Part shown: in pieces, positions 16,953 through 24,980 of the stretch
Layout: each line of letters begins with the position of its first letter
Numbering within the stretch: position 1 is the stretch's first letter
Assembly: GCA_020636315.1 (NCBI GenBank)
Contig: JACJYA010000019.1
Span: 1-64,000 of the forward strand
DNA: 64,000 nt
Origin: Lewinellaceae bacterium
GTDB taxonomy: Bacteria > Bacteroidota > Bacteroidia > Chitinophagales > Saprospiraceae
Direction: 5' to 3'
Position numbers and translations under genes: made by a program
The notes under the pieces: generated by a model
Told to the model about the DNA's origin: nothing
Database searches by the model: none
The model's input: the letters and a program-made list of their open reading frames with translations, nothing else

Positions 16953-18160
16953 TGGTTTTTAATCGAATCCAGGTCACTGATCTTTATTCTGAGCAACTCA
17001 ACGGACTGTTTACCTCCCGAAAAGGCTACAAAAAGGTAACCATCGTGTTCCATTACAAAAGGATAATCGACCCGCCGGCCGCCGATGAGGTAGCCCAATT
17101 TGTTAAATACCATTCCGTCATCGCCGATGGCCAGCGTCAGCGGGTCGCGTTTCCGGGGGTTGGCATTGGAAACCAGCACGAACCTGCCGTCACTCAGGCG
17201 AATCCCGTGCAGTTTGGAAGTGGCGTCGGGAAAATCGGTTTGAACCGGCTTGCTCCACGTCCGGCCGTTATCGGTAGAAAAGGAGCGAAAGAGGTAGCCG
17301 CCTTTGCGGTTATCCCGGAACAATGCCATCAGGTTGCCGTCCGGAAGCATCCACCAGAGCGGCTCTTCGGCGGACAGCTCACTTGCCGAACCCAGAACGG
17401 GGTAAGATTCCCACTTATCGATCGCCTCAACGCCTCCTACCATAAAATACACTCCCTTTTCCTTGTAGTCATAGGGCCTCCTGGAGGTCATCCACTCGCC
17501 CGTCGGGATCTTTTTGGGCGGAAAGTTATTGATCGCATTTTCATAAATAACCCCTAGATCTTCCCAAGCCTCCTGCTCCTGGCTCCAACGGAAGGCATGC
17601 AACTGGAGGCTGGGCCCGAAAAAGCCGGCCGCCTCGTCCAGGGAGGCCAGCGCCAGAAGTTCACCTTCCCTCAACCAGAATCCGCGGCTGATCCACCGAA
17701 AACCTTTATCCGACCTCGTTCCGTAATATTCCGAATCTTCGCCTGAATTGGGAGGCACCGGCGTCATAAACTCCGGCTCACTCCATTCCAGGCCATCTTC
17801 ACTTGTTGAAAACTTAACCCTTTGCCCTACCTCATCCTCAACCCCCGGCCCGTCACTCCACATGGCCCAGAACTTTCCATCGTAATAGATCAGGTAATTG
17901 TGCTGATTGACGCCATTTCTGTCCCTGACGTCACTGATGATTACGTGCTCGGAGGGAACCTTCGGAAGGCTGTCAAAATTGATCTGGTGCGGGTCCTCCG
18001 GCACCCATTCCGCTTTAAGCATTACTTTGGACGTAGGGTTCTTTGCCGGATCCGGATAGTCGGCCGCTTCTTCCGGCGGGGAGGGGTTGGCGCAACTGCC
18101 GAGGAGCAGCAGGCAAAGGCAGGGGAGCAGGAAATTACGGTTATTTCTTTTTTGTTGCAT
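16949..18160 (-). CDS. Asp-box (BNR) lipoprotein, sialidase-like
   Basis: This exported lipoprotein has lipobox LLGSC (C23) and is predicted to be a six-bladed propeller with an Asp box STDNGRTWSKP and related repeats. It is a close paralogue of the next gene upstream, sharing PSEHVIISDVRD, NQHNYL and the C-terminal LLRIKISDLD. No FRIP motif of classical GH33 sialidases is visible, so neuraminidase activity is not assured. Another exo-glycosidase or lyase role is possible. It lies 10 nt after its paralogue and overlaps the sulfatase start by 4 nt. Confidence 0.8.
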   Translation of the reverse strand: MQQKRNNRNFLLPCLCLLLLGSCANPSPPEEAADYPDPAKNPTSKVMLKAEWVPEDPHQINFDSLPKVPSEHVIISDVRDRNGVNQHNYLIYYDGKFWAMWSDGPGVEDEVGQRVKFSTSEDGLEWSEPEFMTPVPPNSGEDSEYYGTRSDKGFRWISRGFWLREGELLALASLDEAAGFFGPSLQLHAFRWSQEQEAWEDLGVIYENAINNFPPKKIPTGEWMTSRRPYDYKEKGVYFMVGGVEAIDKWESYPVLGSASELSAEEPLWWMLPDGNLMALFRDNRKGGYLFRSFSTDNGRTWSKPVQTDFPDATSKLHGIRLSDGRFVLVSNANPRKRDPLTLAIGDDGMVFNKLGYLIGGRRVDYPFVMEHDGYLFVAFSGGKQSVELLRIKISDLDSIKNQ

Positions 18161-18170
18161 TACAAGGATT

Positions 18171-19385
18171 TTAAAGATTATCGAGGTCGGAAATTTTGAT
18201 CTTCAACACTTCCACTGTCTGCTTGGCGCTGGCAAACGCGGCCAGCAGATACCCATCGTGTTCAATTACGTGAGGATAGTCAACATGCCGGCCTCCAACC
18301 AGGTAGCCCATTTTGGTGAACACCAGCCCATCGTCACTGATGGCAAGAGCCAGCGGGTCCCTCTTTTTCGGATTTGGATTGGATACGAGTACATAGCGGC
18401 CATCCGGTAATTGAACCGCATTGAATTTGGAAGTAGCGTCCGGAAAATTGGTCCGCACCGGTTTGGTCCAGGACCGGCCATTGTCGGTAGAAAAAGCCCT
18501 GAACAGAAAGCCGCTTTTCTGATTATCGCGAAACAGGCCTACCAGGTTGTTATCCGGCAACACCCACCAGTAAGGTTCTTCAGCGGACAGGCCCGGGCCA
18601 TTGCGCTTCACGATCGGGAAGGACTCCCACTGATCGAAAGACGCTGTGCCCCCCACCATCATATAGACATCGCCAACGCTATCGCGCCGGGACATCATCC
18701 ACTGCCCGTCAGGTATTTTTTTCGGGGCAAAATTATTAAGCGTATTGTCATAAACCATTCCGAGATGGCTCCAGTAAATGGAATCCTCCTGGTGAAGCTC
18801 AAACGCATGCAGCTGCAAACCCTCGCCACGATAGCCGGGGCCTTTGTAATAGCTGGCCAATGCCAGTAACTTTCCTTCCCTGGCCCAGAACCCGCGGGCG
18901 ATCCACCCGTACCCCTCTTCCGGCATTCCGGTAAGGTTGAAGATGGGGCTCCAGTCCAGTCCGTCCTTGCTGTAAGCGAAGGAAACCCATTGATTGGGGC
19001 GGTCGTGCCCGGGCACCCGATCGCGGTGTTCTTCCGGCGCCACCCTCGGCTCTCCCGGGCCATCACTCCACATAGCCCAGTAACGATCGTTGTAGTATTC
19101 CAGATAGTTGTGCTGGTTGACTCTGGTGCCCCCGGCATCGCGCACGTCACTTACTATCACGTGCTCGCTTGGAATTTTGGGGAGGTTATCGAAGTCGATC
19201 TGATGGGGGTCGTCGGGCACCCAATCACCGGCCAGCATGAGCGGAGACTGGGGATTGGAGGCCGGATCGGGATAATCCTCCGGCGGCGGAGTGCTGCAGG
19301 CAGCCATTACCACCAGAGCAAGGCCTGAAAAGATACCTGAAATCACCGCATGGAAGGACAGGTTATTGGCTTTTGTTCTTTCCAT
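18171..19385 (-). CDS. Asp-box (BNR) lipoprotein, sialidase-like (paralogue)
   Basis: The first of a tandem pair in transcription order, 404 residues, with a signal ending VMAAC (lipid-anchored C29). Asp-box STDNGRSWTKP and the propeller-like spacing match its neighbour at 16949-18160. The two differ mainly in a loop around residues 110-140, which here carries an Arg/His-rich insertion. Duplication with loop divergence suggests different linkage preference on the same glycan. It is three nt from the upstream FAD oxidoreductase gene. Confidence 0.8.
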   Translation of the reverse strand: MERTKANNLSFHAVISGIFSGLALVVMAACSTPPPEDYPDPASNPQSPLMLAGDWVPDDPHQIDFDNLPKIPSEHVIVSDVRDAGGTRVNQHNYLEYYNDRYWAMWSDGPGEPRVAPEEHRDRVPGHDRPNQWVSFAYSKDGLDWSPIFNLTGMPEEGYGWIARGFWAREGKLLALASYYKGPGYRGEGLQLHAFELHQEDSIYWSHLGMVYDNTLNNFAPKKIPDGQWMMSRRDSVGDVYMMVGGTASFDQWESFPIVKRNGPGLSAEEPYWWVLPDNNLVGLFRDNQKSGFLFRAFSTDNGRSWTKPVRTNFPDATSKFNAVQLPDGRYVLVSNPNPKKRDPLALAISDDGLVFTKMGYLVGGRHVDYPHVIEHDGYLLAAFASAKQTVEVLKIKISDLDNL

Positions 19386-19388
19386 TTT

Positions 19389-21266
19389 TTATGATTTAGT
19401 CAATTTCATTTCTTCAAAAAGAATGACGGCGGCTTCCCCGCGAGTGAGCATCCTGCCACTGGCCGGCCGGTTAATACCCAGTTCAGAGATGAACTCCCGT
19501 TCGGACACAGCCGCAGGCCGGGGTTCCCCCTTTCGGATTCTTTCCGCCAGTTCCATTGGATTTAACCTCCCTTTCTTAAATTCCCGGAAGCCGGTTGTCC
19601 AAAGCCCGGCAGTTCCTCTCGTCAACGGTTCACCAGCACCGCAGTCATAGCCCGCAAAAAAGCCCTTTGTTCCCAGATACTGTACAGCGGGAACCCAAAG
19701 CTCCCCGCCCGCAACATCAATATCGTTGAAGAAAGAGATCATAATGCCTTTGCCGGCCAATGCCGGCAGGAGCAGGCCAGTATCCAGATCGGCAGGAGGG
19801 GTATTTCTTTGTACGGCGAGAGAGGCCGCCAGCCCCGCAGATTCCCCGATATTCATCCAGGTTGGCTCCAGGCGGACGGCATTCCAGCCGATGTGGCTGG
19901 TAGAAAGGCAAACGGGGATCAGCAAATTGTCCAGATCACCGGGCAGGATCGCCCGGTAAGGAACCTGGCCTGGAAAAGTCTCCTGATGAAGCATGAGCTT
20001 TCCCTCGTGCAGAGAATCCCCGATCTTTTCATCGGTGCAGGCATGGGGGTCTATATACCATTCGGAAATGGCAATGCTATCGCCGTGAATGGGCGTACGG
20101 CCAATTTCATCCACCAGAGAGACATCGTGCTGGGTAAAAACATACCGCCCTTCCAGGCGGCGCGCCTCCCGGACGTAGATCTCATAAGGGCGGTAGTTAT
20201 TGTCCGCAAATTCATCCTTGGCCCAGCCGTAGCCCTTCAGCATTTCCCGGTGAGATACCGGAGCTTCCGGATCATTTTGGTAATAAAAAAGCATTCCTTC
20301 GAGAGCCTCCCAGTGTTCGTCCATGACTTTCCGGCGATCTTCCCAGGTTCCTTCTACATATAAATTCTGGAGGCCGATCAGTTGAGGCCGGTTGACCCGG
20401 AGCTTGTCATTGGGCAGTTCATTCCTGTCAGCCAGGAGGAACTCGAGTTTTTTGAGTTTATCCGGCTGATAATTATCCGGCCGGGTAGCCATTACCCTGT
20501 TGGCCAGGTTACGGGAAAGAACGGTGCGCCAGTTATAGGCCTGCACGCGGTTATCACCCCTGCCCGAATCGCCTGTTTTAACGATCTCCATAAAGGTATC
20601 AAAAGCGCGCAGGTTCAATTTAGCGCGTTCGCCGGCCAGGAATTTCTGGCGTTCACCGGGCGCCTCCCGGACAGGGCGAGCAAAGATGCGGCCCGCATGC
20701 GGCTCATTGAATTCGTCCCTGGATTCACGGCCATATCGATAGGCCGTTCCGGAAAGGGCCATCAGGTCTCCTTCGTAACTACAGTCGGCAAAGACTTTTC
20801 CTCTTACTGTAAACTGTTCATCACCGTCCATTTTCTGAAAACGTACAGCCTGGATGCTGCCCGAATCTCTGATCACTTTAACCGGAAAGTAGCGCCGCCG
20901 GACCTCTATATTCTGTTCCCGCGCCACCATCCGTTCTATTATTTCCCGGGCCACTTTGGGTTCAAAATTCCCATTGTTGTGTCCTTGTTTCCCCGGCAAT
21001 GCCAGCCGGTACTGGCTTGAATCCTCGCCATAGGTGGTAAAATAGTAGTTGAAAAGGTTTTGTCGAAGTTCATCATATACCGGAGCACGGCTCCCTTCGT
21101 ATTGGGTGTCCCAGACACAAAGCCCACTCGTTAACATTCCCCCCAGGTGAGGCGTATGGACGACCAGAAGTACATTTAGCCCCTCGCGAGCCGCCCGAAT
21201 CCCGCAGGCGATTCCGGCGGAACAACTTCCGTAAATCACCAGTCCAAAGTCTTGCTTCTTCCTCAT
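19389..21266 (-). CDS. FAD-dependent oxidoreductase (PF12831-type) with SLH-like tail
   Basis: A Rossmann FAD site opens the protein (VIYGSCSAGIACGIRAAREG, the GxGxxG position here being GSCSAG), and a HLGGMLTSGL block follows as in the FAD-dependent oxidoreductase family common in sugar loci of Bacteroidota and Planctomycetes. The last ~60 residues include LTRGEAAVILFEEM, which resembles an S-layer homology repeat. It overlaps the upstream paralogue by 4 nt. It probably oxidises a sugar or a glycan fragment. The acceptor and substrate are unknown. No signal peptide is visible. Confidence 0.75.
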   Translation of the reverse strand: MRKKQDFGLVIYGSCSAGIACGIRAAREGLNVLLVVHTPHLGGMLTSGLCVWDTQYEGSRAPVYDELRQNLFNYYFTTYGEDSSQYRLALPGKQGHNNGNFEPKVAREIIERMVAREQNIEVRRRYFPVKVIRDSGSIQAVRFQKMDGDEQFTVRGKVFADCSYEGDLMALSGTAYRYGRESRDEFNEPHAGRIFARPVREAPGERQKFLAGERAKLNLRAFDTFMEIVKTGDSGRGDNRVQAYNWRTVLSRNLANRVMATRPDNYQPDKLKKLEFLLADRNELPNDKLRVNRPQLIGLQNLYVEGTWEDRRKVMDEHWEALEGMLFYYQNDPEAPVSHREMLKGYGWAKDEFADNNYRPYEIYVREARRLEGRYVFTQHDVSLVDEIGRTPIHGDSIAISEWYIDPHACTDEKIGDSLHEGKLMLHQETFPGQVPYRAILPGDLDNLLIPVCLSTSHIGWNAVRLEPTWMNIGESAGLAASLAVQRNTPPADLDTGLLLPALAGKGIMISFFNDIDVAGGELWVPAVQYLGTKGFFAGYDCGAGEPLTRGTAGLWTTGFREFKKGRLNPMELAERIRKGEPRPAAVSEREFISELGINRPASGRMLTRGEAAVILFEEMKLTKS

Positions 21267-23215
21267 AACCCGCTGGTATCTTGAACGTTAACGTTCAGTT
21301 CCTTCGTCAGAATAACGTACAATTGGAAAAAAGCCATACAGGCCTCGCCCCTCAATACCGGGCTATAGGGGCCGCCGGAGCCGTACTTCCAATCGAGAGG
21401 CTCCATTTTTGCAGAGCCTGAGATTCCGGTTTCTTCTTCCAGGTTCCGGATCAGGCGGCCAAAGCCGGCATGAGTCAGGTTTTCCTCTTCCCAGACTCTG
21501 CTTCCTGAACTTCTCCCTGTTTCCGCAAGAAAAATTTCCAGCCAGTGTTCGAGGACTTCTTTTTGGAGAGGCTTTCGGAGAGCTGCCGTATAAGCAGGAA
21601 AAAAGCCCCGAGTGCCCCAGAACTGGGCCGCCCGGCAGGCTTTATCACCGGGATCGAGATCATCGAACAGCGTCAGCACCTGCCCGTTTTCGAGAAGCGC
21701 CTGTTGCAGCAGGGAAACGGGAACTTCCTCTGCTTTTCGCTGGAGGCTTACGGCCAGTTGGGCCAGTGTCCCCGCCGCCTGTCCCATGCCCATCCATTGC
21801 GGTTCCATCCGGATAGTGGAATAGGCCACATGGGAGGTAGAGGCGGCAACCGGAACAATAAGCTGGCCGATCTTTTCGGGAAGCATTATCCGAAGCGGAA
21901 CCTGATAGGGTAATATTTCCAGAAGGCAGATATAGCCTTCCAGAACCTCTTTTCCGGAGCTCGATTCTCTGGTTACCGGAAAACTGTCGATTGGAAATTC
22001 CCCTGCTATGATACTGTCCGGGAAAACAGCGGACCGGCTTTCGGCATTGGGGCGGTTCAGGTCATTTTCCGTCAGGATATATTTACCTTTCAGCCTTCTT
22101 GCTTCCCGGACGTACAACTGCCACGGGAAATGGCCGTTATCGGTAAATTCATCAAGAGGGAGGTGATATTCATTTGCCATTTTCCGGTGTTCCGCAGGAA
22201 CTTCCGGATCGTTCTGGACAAAATACAACAAGCCCAAAACCAATTCGCGGTGCCGTTGAAAAACGCGCTCCCTCTGTTCCCAGTCCGCTTCGACATAATC
22301 CCGGTTCTCTTCGGGGAAAGGGAACCCCAGCGCCCGGGGGTTGATATTGACATCGTACTTGCGATTGGGAATTTCCGCAAAAGAAAATACCCGGAGCATG
22401 GTATTAAAATGAGCCGGATAATACCCATGGCCTTCTCTGAGTTCCTTGGGCCCCCCCAGCCTTCCTTCCTTCAGGTCACTCAAATAGGCGGTATAATTTT
22501 CGCGCTCATAACCGGAGGGCGGTTCTTTCAGCACATAGCTGTTTTCCGGGTCATCAGTCAGGCATAACCGGTAGGTGTAGGCAGGAAGGTTGTCGTCGCC
22601 TTCGCCGGTACTGCCGGGCAGGATGATGTGTTCGTTGTGGTCGAAAAAGATCTTGCCGGCATGCGGTTCGCCAAAAACTTCTCTACCCTCCCGGCCCAGG
22701 TGGTAATCTGCGCCTGCCAATGCGTAAAGGTCGCCTTCGTAGGTGGCATCGATGAATACTTGGGCCTGCAACTTCAGGGAAGCTTTGTTGCGGCGGTTTT
22801 TAAACCCCGCCTCCACGAGCACCTCCGATTCCGTCCGGGCGCTTTCTATCTGATACCCCGGCAGAAGGCTGATGCTTTTTTCCTCCCCGATCATTTCATT
22901 AAAGACCCTCTCCGCCACAGAAGGTTCGTAATAATATCCGTCCCGGCACAATTCTACATTTTTCGAACCTTCTCCGTATTTGTTGGTATAGTATTCGCGC
23001 ACCCGAGAGGTGAATTCGCGAAACAGGCCGGAAATGGCGTCCTTATTTTCAATATCGCTTTTTCCCAGGCCGCTCGTTGACATTCCTCCTATATGATCGT
23101 GGTATTCCACCAGCGCTACGGTAGCCCCCAGGCGTGCGGCGGCAACAGCAGAAATGATGCCGGCCGGGGTGCCGCCCACTACTACGATGTCATAGTTGTT
23201 TTGCTTTTCTGTCAT
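21263..23215 (-). CDS. FAD-dependent oxidoreductase (PF12831-type)
   Basis: Residues from the chosen start 23215 read MTEKQNNYDIVVVGGTPAG, a normal dinucleotide-binding βαβ unit. The ATG at 23266 adds a stretch without homology that enters the inverted-repeat element upstream. An IGGMSTSGLG block and an REARRLKGKYILTE stretch are shared with the downstream paralogue. The C-terminus ends in an SLH-like segment (LRGEACMAFFQ). The stop overlaps the next start by 4 nt. Two diverged copies in one operon suggest oxidation of two related sugars or of both anomers. Confidence 0.78.
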   Translation of the reverse strand: MTEKQNNYDIVVVGGTPAGIISAVAAARLGATVALVEYHDHIGGMSTSGLGKSDIENKDAISGLFREFTSRVREYYTNKYGEGSKNVELCRDGYYYEPSVAERVFNEMIGEEKSISLLPGYQIESARTESEVLVEAGFKNRRNKASLKLQAQVFIDATYEGDLYALAGADYHLGREGREVFGEPHAGKIFFDHNEHIILPGSTGEGDDNLPAYTYRLCLTDDPENSYVLKEPPSGYERENYTAYLSDLKEGRLGGPKELREGHGYYPAHFNTMLRVFSFAEIPNRKYDVNINPRALGFPFPEENRDYVEADWEQRERVFQRHRELVLGLLYFVQNDPEVPAEHRKMANEYHLPLDEFTDNGHFPWQLYVREARRLKGKYILTENDLNRPNAESRSAVFPDSIIAGEFPIDSFPVTRESSSGKEVLEGYICLLEILPYQVPLRIMLPEKIGQLIVPVAASTSHVAYSTIRMEPQWMGMGQAAGTLAQLAVSLQRKAEEVPVSLLQQALLENGQVLTLFDDLDPGDKACRAAQFWGTRGFFPAYTAALRKPLQKEVLEHWLEIFLAETGRSSGSRVWEEENLTHAGFGRLIRNLEEETGISGSAKMEPLDWKYGSGGPYSPVLRGEACMAFFQLYVILTKELNVNVQDTSGL

Positions 23216-23235
23216 AATGTACATGGTAAGCGCCC

Positions 23236-23404
23236 AACAGAAGGCTGTCTCAAAAGAGTAAATCAAAATTTTGCCTCAAAATAATATTCTGCATTAGCTG
23301 CCCGTCCGGTTCTCCCCTTCGGGGAGTTAGAGGGGCTGGGACGGGCAGCGGGACATTATTTTGCACCCCGCTTCAGATCCTTACTTTTGAGACGGCCTGC
23401 TGTT
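23236..23404. mobile_element. MITE-like inverted-repeat element between susD and the FAD gene
   Basis: The ends are 21-bp inverted repeats with two mismatches. The core is AGGCTGTCTCAAAAG on the left (23242-23256) and its near-complement at 23384-23398. Further inward pairs (CAAAATAAT, GCTGCCCGTCC) make the whole 169 bp an imperfect palindrome, with a REP hairpin at its tip. There is no coding capacity and no clear target-site duplication. Such ends resemble those of some IS families. In the mRNA it would fold into a long hairpin. Confidence 0.65.
23310..23337. repeat. REP-like hairpin unit
   Basis: TCTCCCCTTCGGGGAG forms a perfect stem and tetraloop, and the minus-strand reading begins AGCCCCTCTAACTCC. 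It is the same repeat type as the pair at 821-922 in the kinase gene, here at the centre of the inverted-repeat element. Confidence 0.7.
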
Positions 23405-23509
23405 AAGGGCGAAGGAAGCCAAAAGCGGAGGCAGGCCAAACTCAAACCTGCCTCACTTCACTCGCTAGTTCAATCAGGCATAAAGGAATCAATTGCAAAA
23501 CGGGCCCCC

Positions 23510-24967
23510 TTAGTATCCGGGGTTCTGGTCACCAGGGCCGAGTGCCGGGTTGGTATTAATCTCATTTTCCGGAAGCGGCCAAAGCAGCCTTTCGGGAATG
23601 AAGGTCCGGCCGATAGATGAGAAGTATTCCATCACTTTGCCGGTCCGCTTGAGGTCCCACCAGCGCCTTCTTTCCAGCAGGAATTCGTAATCCCTTTCTT
23701 TAAGTACGGCATCCCGGAACGCCTCCTGGCTCATCCCGGAGGAATAGTCAACCGGAGAAGCGGAAAACGGGTCGTAACCGTAACCCCTTCTCTTGATCAT
23801 ATTCAGGCGTTCCAGTGCGAGAGCAGAGGGGCCGCCTTCCGCCTGGCTGGCAGCTTCCGCGTAGATCAGGAAGGCTTCCGTATAGCGGAAAATGGGTACG
23901 CCGTAGGTTTGCATACCATCCGGGGTATCAATGAATTTTTTGAACAGGATCGGCGTGGCCTCCGGAAGGGGGGTTACCTCTCCGTTCTCATCGACATATT
24001 CCGTATAGAGATTAAATGCTTTTCTCAGGTCATTATCATCCCAGCTATCACCGATATAGGAGTTCTGGATGGGCAACCAGGCAAAAAAACCACTTCCCTG
24101 CGGATTGTAAACCGGGATATTGGTGCGGTGGAGGAAGTTGCAAAGCTCGGATTGTGAGTTCGAGGAATGCTGAACGGACATGATGTCCTCAGAATTGGTC
24201 TCAGAACGGAAAATCTGATAAAAATCATCGGGTTCACTGACCAGGACCAGAGAAAACTGCCCGCTGTTGATCACTTCTTCCGCCAGGTCCCGGGCCTGAG
24301 CCCATTGTTCGCGGGTCAGATAAACCTGCGCCAGCAACATTTTTGCCGCCCACCTGGAAGCCCGGCCCGGCCCTTCAGGGCTCACCTCCGGCAGATCCTG
24401 AGCTGCTGCCTGAGCATCCGAAATTATTTGTGCATAGACTTCGTCCTCGGATGCTCTGGGAGCCCCGACTTCATCCACGCCTTTGGTTTCCGTCAGGCGC
24501 AACGGGACCGGCCCCCAGCCTCTGACCAGCTCAAAATAGGTATTGGCCCTTAAAAAACGGGCCTCGGCCAGTATCCTGGTTTTTAGCGCTCCATCCATTT
24601 CAATATCAGGGACATTGTCGAGGACGGCATTCGCCCGGTTGATCGCGGTGTACATTCTTCCCCAGAGATCTCCGATCCGGCCGATATTTACCTGGTTGAG
24701 CACCTGGTCGTAAATGGTGATCGGAGCCTGCGACCCCCTGCCGTCTGCTGCACCACTATGCAGTACCATGAAGGCGTACATTCCAAGGGCCGGCCCGTAG
24801 TATTCATTTCCAAGAGAGGCATAAGCGCCGGCTATTGCAGCCTTTGCATCCGATTCGTTTTCGTAAAAATTGGCTGCTGAAATAAAGCTTTTAGGGTCTT
24901 CCTTCAGGAACTCTTCACAGGATGAAAAAACAAATATTGGAATTAATATGAAGATTAAATTTCTCAT
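23510..24967 (-). CDS. susD: SusD/RagB-family glycan-binding lipoprotein
   Basis: Directly downstream of susC (13 nt), the protein starts MRNLIFILIPIFVFSSC, a lipoprotein signal with C17. An ATG at 24991 would overlap SusC without adding homology. The TPR-like helices and typical blocks (FYENESDAKAAIAGAY, ARFLRANTYFELVRGWGPVPL, ERDYEFLLERRRWWDLKR) are those of SusD. It caps the SusC barrel and passes oligosaccharides to it at the outer membrane. The symbol marks the family, not starch specificity. Confidence 0.93.
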   Translation of the reverse strand: MRNLIFILIPIFVFSSCEEFLKEDPKSFISAANFYENESDAKAAIAGAYASLGNEYYGPALGMYAFMVLHSGAADGRGSQAPITIYDQVLNQVNIGRIGDLWGRMYTAINRANAVLDNVPDIEMDGALKTRILAEARFLRANTYFELVRGWGPVPLRLTETKGVDEVGAPRASEDEVYAQIISDAQAAAQDLPEVSPEGPGRASRWAAKMLLAQVYLTREQWAQARDLAEEVINSGQFSLVLVSEPDDFYQIFRSETNSEDIMSVQHSSNSQSELCNFLHRTNIPVYNPQGSGFFAWLPIQNSYIGDSWDDNDLRKAFNLYTEYVDENGEVTPLPEATPILFKKFIDTPDGMQTYGVPIFRYTEAFLIYAEAASQAEGGPSALALERLNMIKRRGYGYDPFSASPVDYSSGMSQEAFRDAVLKERDYEFLLERRRWWDLKRTGKVMEYFSSIGRTFIPERLLWPLPENEINTNPALGPGDQNPGY

Positions 24968-24980
24968 CGTCTTTAAATTT

